Origin: Russula earlei
Taxonomy: Eukaryota > Basidiomycota > Agaricomycetes > Russulales > Russulaceae
Direction: 5' to 3'
Assembly (NCBI GenBank): GCA_025769875.1
Contig: JAGFNK010000058.1
Coordinates: 1-64,000 of the forward strand
Length of the DNA: 64,000 bases
Positions 56,140 through 64,000 of this stretch are shown piece after piece (the stretch's first letter is position 1; each line of letters starts with the position of its first letter). Position numbers and translations under genes: made by a program. The notes under the pieces were generated by a model. It had not been told where the DNA came from, searched no databases, and saw only the letters and a program-made list of their open reading frames with translations.

Positions 56140-59100
56140 ATGAGCACGATATCTGCACAGCTCCGGAACTTCAAGGAGCCTGATCGCGATGAGCAGTCCC
56201 TGCTCTTCTTCGCGATTCCGCCCGGTCACGTCAAAGGTGTTGCCGCGGAGAACAATGCCGAAGAGGGTTTTCAGAAAATAGAAATCAATGCTGTGTTGAA
56301 CCTGGGCACTGAGGGCACAAAAGAATCCTTCGTACGTACCCCAGAGCTTTGACCGCAAGCGATCATGTGTGACTTGCGGAGAAACTTAGGCCGGAAAGCT
56401 ACATCTCATCCCACCGTATCTCGCATTTGCCAGTCTCGACAAAAAGTCTGTCCGTTTCACGATTCCGCTATGCACGATACGGAGAGTAGAGCGATTGAAC
56501 GCTCGTGCTGGTGTCTACGCGCTCAGTCTCTTGCTGTGGCATGGCTTGAAGCTCGTACGTCTTTTCCCGCGTCCTGGCCATCCTCCCCGTGGCTGAACAC
56601 GCTTTGGAAGGTCGTGCAACTAACATCGCTACGTCCGGCGGCGGATCAGTTCTGTGCCGTCCTCAGCTTCGCGCTCAAGGCAGAACTTCAAGCGGGAAAG
56701 ATGAAGACCGTGAAGCCTTTCTCGAAGACGTGCTACTCTGAGAACCTCGTCCTGGATTCTTCTCCTGTCGCTGATAAAGAACGAGAGGATGGCAGCTTGA
56801 TCGACGATGGCGAGAAAGTCGGGGAAGGGGATGCACCCGCGTTTCACGGTGGACTAGGCCTGAAGTTTAAGTTCCCAGGAGACCCGAAAAAGTACGTGCC
56901 ATGCCTACTCTTGAACTCGGAACTTACACTACTTGAGGCTTCGAGAGGCGTCCAAGACAAAGTTATGGACAAACTATCTCAAGGGTGGCTCATTCATCCA
57001 CGTCGATGTTACGTGACGCTGACCACCAATAGCTCACGGTCGCCACCTCACTCTCATTCGCTATCCTCAGGCGACGCGTTTTGTGCAGGTCGGCCTTCCG
57101 AATCGCCTACGTGGGGAGATGTGGGAGACCCTTTCCGGCTCAATCTACCTCCGCTTCGCGAACCCTGGCCGGTTTGAACAGATCCTCCAGGAGAACAACG
57201 GCCGGACCAGCACCAGCACCGAGGACATCGAGAAGGACCTACATCGGAGTCTGCCCGAGTACCCCGCATACCAATCTGAGGAAGGCATTGGCGCACTTCG
57301 GAGGGTCCTACAGGCGTACTCGTTCAACAATCCGGAAACGGGATACTGCCAGGCGAGTTCCTGTTCGCCTTGTGGATCTATAGTTGACAGATAATCCGTG
57401 TTAGGCAATGAACATCCTAGCAGCTGCTATTTTAATGTAGGATTCGCGTCGGATGTCCCTCTACGTGTTTTCTAATGTGATTACAGTTATTTGTCAGAAG
57501 AACAGGCTTTCTGGCTATTAGAAGTGGTCTGCGGTCGCCTATTACCTGGATACTATAGGTACGATAGTCGCAGGCCGAATTCTTCCCTTCCAGTTCAACC
57601 CCAGCCGATAGTCCGTCTATGCATGGTACTCTTCTCGACCAGCGGGTGTTTGAGTCCCTCGTAGCACGGTGTCTGCCTATCATTCACGAACATTTTCAAG
57701 AAGTGGATGTGCAACTATCAGTAGCATCACTACCTTGGTTCTTAAGTTTGTATGTGTCATCGAGGTGCTGTATGGTAGTGCAATGCTGACGTTTTTGCAT
57801 CTAGGTATATAAATAGCATGCCTATGATCTTTGCATTTCGGGTGGTGGATTGCTTCTTCTGTATGGGACCGAAGGTCCTGTTTCAGGTTGGGTAGGTGCA
57901 ACAAATCCCCCACAGTTTGCCTCGCTGATCTTATGCTTTTGTAGGCTAGGTTCGAGCCTTACACTTGTTGAACTCGAGAACGATTAGCTGATGCCCTCCA
58001 GCTATTTTAAAGGTCAATGGCGAGAAGCTTTTGCAGATACAGGATGATGGGCAATTCATACAGTAAACGTGTTCCAGAATTTGACGCAAGATGATTCCGA
58101 CTAACTGTTGTTCTAGCCTCATGCGAGACTACTTCAGTTCTCTTGGCGACTCGGCGCATCCAAACTCGTCAGACCCCCGCGCTCGCGCCATCACAAAATT
58201 CCAGGAGCTCCTCCTTGTCTCCTTTCGCGAATTTGCTGTCATCAACGAAGAAACTATCTTTCAAGAGCGCCGGCGCTTCCGCAATGAAATTATATCCAGT
58301 ATCGAGTCATTCTCAAAACGTTCCGCCATCCGCAATCTTATGACGCTCGAGAGGTTCAGTAAAGAACAAGTTGGATTTATATATGACGCGCTTTTTAAGG
58401 CAGTGTGTGTCGAACCGCCACCAGCGCCGATACCCCCGCCAATAACGCTGTTGACAACGAAGGACGCTGTCGAGGAGCGGCCTGAGACCCGAATTGGACC
58501 CGAGACATTCAAGGTATTTTTGAGCGAAATTGCCACATGGGCTCGGGACGAAAAAGTCGTCATGAACGGTTTCCAGGTATGACCTGCTAACTCTGTGGTG
58601 GAAGCATTGTTAAGTTGGCTTGCCTTCACAGCAACGAGTCGACCGCGAGGTTGCGGATCATGACCTTATGGATCGCCTTTTTTTGTTTTGGGACTATTCA
58701 TATCGAGGCGCATTGTCCTTTCAGGTGAGGAACAATTCCGCTGTCTCTCGTGTTTCGTCTTATCTATGGGTGCAGGATCTTGTCACTGGCCTGAATGGCG
58801 TCACCTTTAACGATCTCATGGACAACATCGAGTGGTTTTTTAATCTACACGATAGGAACAAGGACGGTTTTCTGACCAAGGATGAGGTGTTAACGGTATC
58901 TGAGTCACTATTGGTATGCGAAACTTACTATGGGATGGAACAATACCCTAATCGTTGTCTGCCAGTTCATCTTCCGGTTTGAAATCGGCGACGCTTATCT
59001 GGGTGCTGTCAGCCGCTTCATGTCGAATGCATTTGAGTATGGTGACGCACTCCTACCTCAACCCGAAGGTGCGGAAGGGGAGGCAGGAGAGGGAAATGCC

Positions 59101-60312
59101 CCGCCCCCAATAGAGTCCAACCAGCCCTACCTCAGTCTCGCCACCTTCCGCATGGTCATTCTCGCAGACGAAGTCCTCGAATCTTTCTTCGAAACGGACT
59201 TCTCCGCTTCCTTCCGTCTCGAGCCCGTCCCTCTAATGGAGCTGCCACCAGCCAACAATGGCCTCCTCGGTGGCCTATGGTCGAACATAGCGACGGACAG
59301 CAATGTCAGGTTGTTCCACAAACTCAGCGACGAAGTCGGAAAGACGATCGGGCGACACCAGGTCATCCACCGCCCGTCCATAGGGCGATACACCTCCATT
59401 GACGACACCCGCCCACGCGAATCGTTGCTCACGCCAGCGATGCGCCGCTCGTCGTCCAAGTCGAGTCTGAAATCGAACAATACGTCCACCGCGGCCTCCG
59501 CCACCGAAGGCGGCCCATCACGCTCGACCGCGGGGACCGCATCGGGCTCGCCCTCCAGCACCATGACTCTAGCCCCCCCCACCAACTTCCTCGTCGCGGA
59601 CGCGAACGTGCAAAAGCCTCTTTTGGACCCGATCTCCCCCGGAGCTTTAGATCCGCTCGCGCAAGCGACGAACGTGGTGGCCAACGCGTTTATGGAGAGG
59701 ACACCGTTCGCGATCGACGATGCGGGTGACGATGACGAGGATGATGACGAGGATGACGAGGAAGAGGCAGGACACGATGGTGTCCTCGACGAGGTGCGTC
59801 ATGCCCTCCCCCTTTTATTTTCTTTCACAAATCGCCTGGTGTGTGTGATCCACCTGCAGGTGGATGCATTCCTCGAGGCTCATGACACCACTGTCACGGA
59901 TGAAGAGAATGAGGTCGCGAAAGGTCGGTAAATCGTACTTACTCTCATTGTCCCAACCGTCTGAACCTTTCTTAAGATCTGCGCACCGCACAGCCATTGT
60001 GAGACACTGATAGCGGATTTGTTTCCATTTGATCCCTTCAGAAGTGCCGATTTAGGCTGGTGTTCGTTGTCACGTGTTTGCGTTGCCTTCTCTCATTCGG
60101 TTTAACGATATCCTTGTACCACCATTTCCACAGAAACTAAGAGCGCCTCATATGCAACGAAGGATCCTCCTTCCAGGCATACTATTGATGCAGAAGCTTG
60201 GAGAGTGAATTCTGGGACGGATTGCTTCATCCGCCAGACGGCACGGAAGGAGTTTGGCGAACTACAGATGTTCAAGGTAGAGAATGATTTCATTCAGTTC
60301 AGTAAACTATAA
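56140..60312 (+). CDS. GRAM-TBC RabGAP with EF-hand (Gyp2/TBC1D9-like)
   Basis: GTPase-activating protein for Rab GTPases in membrane traffic. N-terminal exon (MSTISAQLRNFKEP) joins a GRAM domain (AGKLHLIPPYLAFASLDKKS, then RRVERLNARAGVYALSL). The TBC domain begins VQVGLPNRLRGEMWETLSG, has the arginine finger in IEKDLHRSLPEY (about 57225-57255) and the glutamine finger in ETGYCQ, then AMNILAAAILIYLSEEQAFW. A C-terminal EF-hand is visible (DRNKDGFLTKDE, about 58850-58890), followed by a long Ser/Thr/Pro-rich and acidic tail. The intron after YCQ starts GC instead of GT (57353). The last exon (about 60130-60312) ends NDFIQFSKL and is the least certain part. It is convergent with SWD3. Confidence 0.9.
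57353..57405 (+). other. GC-AG intron in the TBC domain
   Basis: The intron begins gcgagttcc directly after the codons for YCQ and ends gtgttag before GCA ATG AAC. Joining these ends gives the invariant YCQAMNILA. There is no alternative GT donor that keeps this sequence. Confidence 0.8.
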
Positions 60313-60371
60313 ACTACAACAAGGCAATACCGATGTCAGAAATGTAGAATGTGGTTAGGTGGGGGTGCAGC

Positions 60372-62012
<1,641 letters not shown>

Positions 62013-62116
62013 GGTAGCTGGTCAACGTAGATGATCATATCGGCCAGGCGTCTGACCTGTGGCGCCGTCCAAGCTGCCTCCCACCACTCAGTTAGCACTG
62101 CGAGCACTGGCAGGGA
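62013..62116. promoter_or_regulatory. Shared divergent promoter, SWD3 / EngB GTPase
   Basis: Only 104 bp lie between the two start codons on opposite strands, so the genes probably share a bidirectional promoter. A core element could not be picked out. Confidence 0.55.
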
Positions 62117-63061
62117 ATGGCTTTGGCCTCGAATGTCAACCTCAGGCCGGCCATGGCCATGCGAGTCAGACTGTTCACTTCGCAGCACGCTCCAGATCTA
62201 TTTTCTCCCAACGTCGCCGAATTCATCGCCGCAGCGGGTTCGGTCTCATCCATTCCGCGTCTGTGGGGTCTTCCAGAGGTGACAAAAGATTGTTAAATAT
62301 CCGACCCTCTTGCTCAACGTGTGCATCGTTTGAAAGGTCGTTGTAACAGGTCTGCTATGCAAAATAAAAAAAGAACCCATGCACCGTCGCTGAGGCACTC
62401 TCACTCCCTCCCAACAGGGCGTGCCAATGCGGGCAAGTCTACGCTGCTCAACGCAGTAATGAAACGGAAGCGACTGGTCGCTTCCAGCAAGAAGCCTGTA
62501 CAGTTCCGCCTCTCGCCACACGACAACTTTTGTGTCGCTTACGAGCGATGTTTTCTAGGGCCGCACCAAAACTCTGACGTTCTTCCGTGTTGGGCATGAT
62601 CCAGGCAAGCTTGTCCTCGTCGACGCACCCGGTTACGGTAACCGCGGCCGTCCGGAGTGGGGCCAACTCTTTGATCAATACCTGGACAGTCGGCGAGAGT
62701 GATTGCTATGCGCTATCCTTGGTGAAAGGAGGCTGACTTGAGAGGATCACGCAGGCTCCGTCGGGTGTATATCCTCCTCAATGCGAAACATGGGCCAAGT
62801 GAGGCGGACAAGCAGATGTTGCAACACTTGGATGAAAGAGTTCGATCCTGTGACGCCAAATGGACTTTGCAAGCGATCATCACAAAGGCGGACCTCGTGT
62901 CACCCCCCAAACTAAATGCTGCCGTAGAGTGTATCAGGCGTGCCATTCTTGAGAACGCGCCCACTTGTTTGCCTCCCATCGTCACCGCGTCTCTCAAATC
63001 CAATGGACTTGGGGTCAATGATGTGAGAAGATCTATAGTCGAAGCCTGTGGCTTGGATTAG
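62117..63061 (+). CDS. Mitochondrial EngB/YihA-type ribosome-assembly GTPase (GTPBP8-like)
   Basis: TrmE-Era-EngA-EngB-type GTPase needed for ribosome assembly in bacteria, here probably mitochondrial. Start at 62117 encodes MALASNVNLRPAMAMRVRLF and then SQHAPDLFSPNVAEFIA, a basic leader. After introns the G1 motif GRANAGKSTLLNA, the G2/switch region GRTKTLTFFRVG, G3 VDAPGYGNRG and G4 ITKADLV are visible. It ends SIVEACGLD at 63061. Another start at 62059 in a different frame lacks support. Introns of about 62279-62338, 62353-62419, 62496-62559 and about 62699-62752 keep the frame. Confidence 0.9.
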
Positions 63062-63510
63062 GGGGCATATAATATAACATTACGTGACACTGGCTTTTCA
63101 TTTAGAAAACTTGATTCAAGATCAACATCCAAGTCGACCACAGAACTACCAACTTTTTTGGCTGGTTGCTGACATGCACTCTTAAGCCTAAGACTTGATG
63201 GTTTGAGTATGGTTTACGCTCGCTCTCGAGGTTGTGTGCCCAGAGTGCCACGTCCACAAGAAGCGCCCATGTATGTGAAACGTCCGGCCAAGGCCCAGTT
63301 CGATGTTCGACGTCATCTCTCAAGTTGGCACACCATCAGTCCTGGTACTATCAGGGATGGATAAGAGTACCCGACCAGTGTGAAAGCTGAAGCCATCGTT
63401 AACAGTACACCCCCGCAGTGGTAATGTCAGGATGTGTCACGGTCATTGGTACCAAATCGAGCAAGATCGCGTCTTTCGATTCGCCCAGGGCGGGCGCGCG
63501 AAATCTCTTC
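63062..63510. other. Intergenic region between EngB and RSA4
   Basis: About 450 bp with no recognised feature; it should contain the RSA4 promoter. Confidence 0.4.
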
Positions 63511-64000
63511 ATGGCTACGTTGCTGCCTCCTCCTAAGCGACAAAAAGTGTTCCATGGCATCCCAGTGCCCGAGGAAATACCTGTAGAACAGTCCCCAAAC
63601 ATTGTCGTTCAATTTGTGTCGGAGGATGATGGCTCGGCTTTGGCGCCCGCAGTCAGCTTACCCGCCGATGTCTCGCGTGAGGATTTACAGAGTTTGGTGA
63701 ACAGGCTGACGTCCAAGGTATCGTCCTGTGTCGACCGTTTACCGCGCTATCTCGCCGCTCACCCGTCCGCGTCGCACGGCATTTTCTCAAGGCCGACGAA
63801 CCCGTGCCGTTCCAGTTCCACGTCGCGCTGCCAGCAGATGCTGCGACCAAAGAATCCTCGCGAATAGTCATCGCGAAATCGATCGAGGCGGATGTGCTCT
63901 CGCATCCTTCCAACGCCTTCTCCCTCGAAGACATCCTTGTCGTCCATTGTTCGCCGCAGTCCGTGTTCCGCGTCAGGCCAGCAACGCGATGCTCTTCGTC
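63511..64000 (+). CDS. RSA4: Ribosome assembly protein Rsa4/NLE1, 5' part only
   Basis: Pre-60S assembly factor whose ubiquitin-like N-domain is pulled by the AAA ATPase Rea1/Midasin. Start at 63511 gives MATLLPPPKRQKVFHGIP and SPNIVVQFVSEDDG. An intron (about 63719-63792) leads to DEPVPFQFHVALPADAATKE, then VIAKSIEADVLSHPSNAFSL with EDILVVHCSPQSVFRVRPAT. This is the complete NLE (ubiquitin-like) domain. The WD40 repeats that should follow lie beyond the right edge. An in-frame upstream Met (63418) is less like the family start. Confidence 0.92.

Overview
The window looks like nuclear DNA from an agaricomycete-type basidiomycete fungus. The evidence is housekeeping genes split by many short (about 38-80 nt) GT-AG introns, dense gene packing, and fungal versions of TEL1, ACC1, ADE16/17, POL1, SWD3 and RSA4. 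The assignment rests on reading protein motifs by eye; no database search was run.

Layout. (1) Left core block, 1-25.8 kb: TEL1/ATM kinase (minus strand, its kinase domain beyond the left edge), acetyl-CoA carboxylase ACC1, a probable Sds3-type HDAC-complex subunit, an HDDC2-like HD-domain nucleotidase, the bifunctional purine enzyme ATIC, a short-chain dehydrogenase, a mitochondrial DNL zinc-finger protein (Zim17/DNLZ) and monothiol glutaredoxin Grx5. (2) Accessory island, about 25.9-47.6 kb: two tandem copies of an unrecognised multi-pass membrane/helical-repeat gene, one MAM33/p32-like gene with two relics of its last exon, two copies of a small metzincin-type metalloprotease about 10 kb apart, a solo LTR, and a dead MULE transposon with a 1.77-kb LTR-like insertion in its transposase and a 549-bp MITE in its right terminal repeat. 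(3) Right core block, 47.7-64 kb: DNA polymerase alpha POL1 (with an MluI box upstream), a flavin-reductase-like protein, a single-pass membrane protein, a GRAM-TBC RabGAP with an EF-hand, the COMPASS WD40 subunit Swd3/WDR5, a mitochondrial EngB-type GTPase and the start of RSA4/NLE1.

The core genes cover genome maintenance (TEL1, POL1, SWD3, the Sds3 candidate), mitochondrial Fe-S and protein homeostasis (DNLZ, GRX5, MAM33, EngB), lipid and purine synthesis (ACC1, ATIC) and ribosome assembly (RSA4). They share no single pathway and appear to be ordinary conserved neighbourhoods.

The novelty is in the island. The membrane/helical genes grew by duplication of the whole gene and also by an exact 492-bp internal duplication. 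The metalloprotease locus was copied as a segment and then hit by transposons. A second pattern runs through the window: single-base +1 shifts, often in homopolymers, break otherwise perfectly conserved proteins (TEL1, ACC1, Sds3-like, DNLZ, flavin reductase). Sequencing or assembly error is the leading explanation, and it affects any gene model drawn here.
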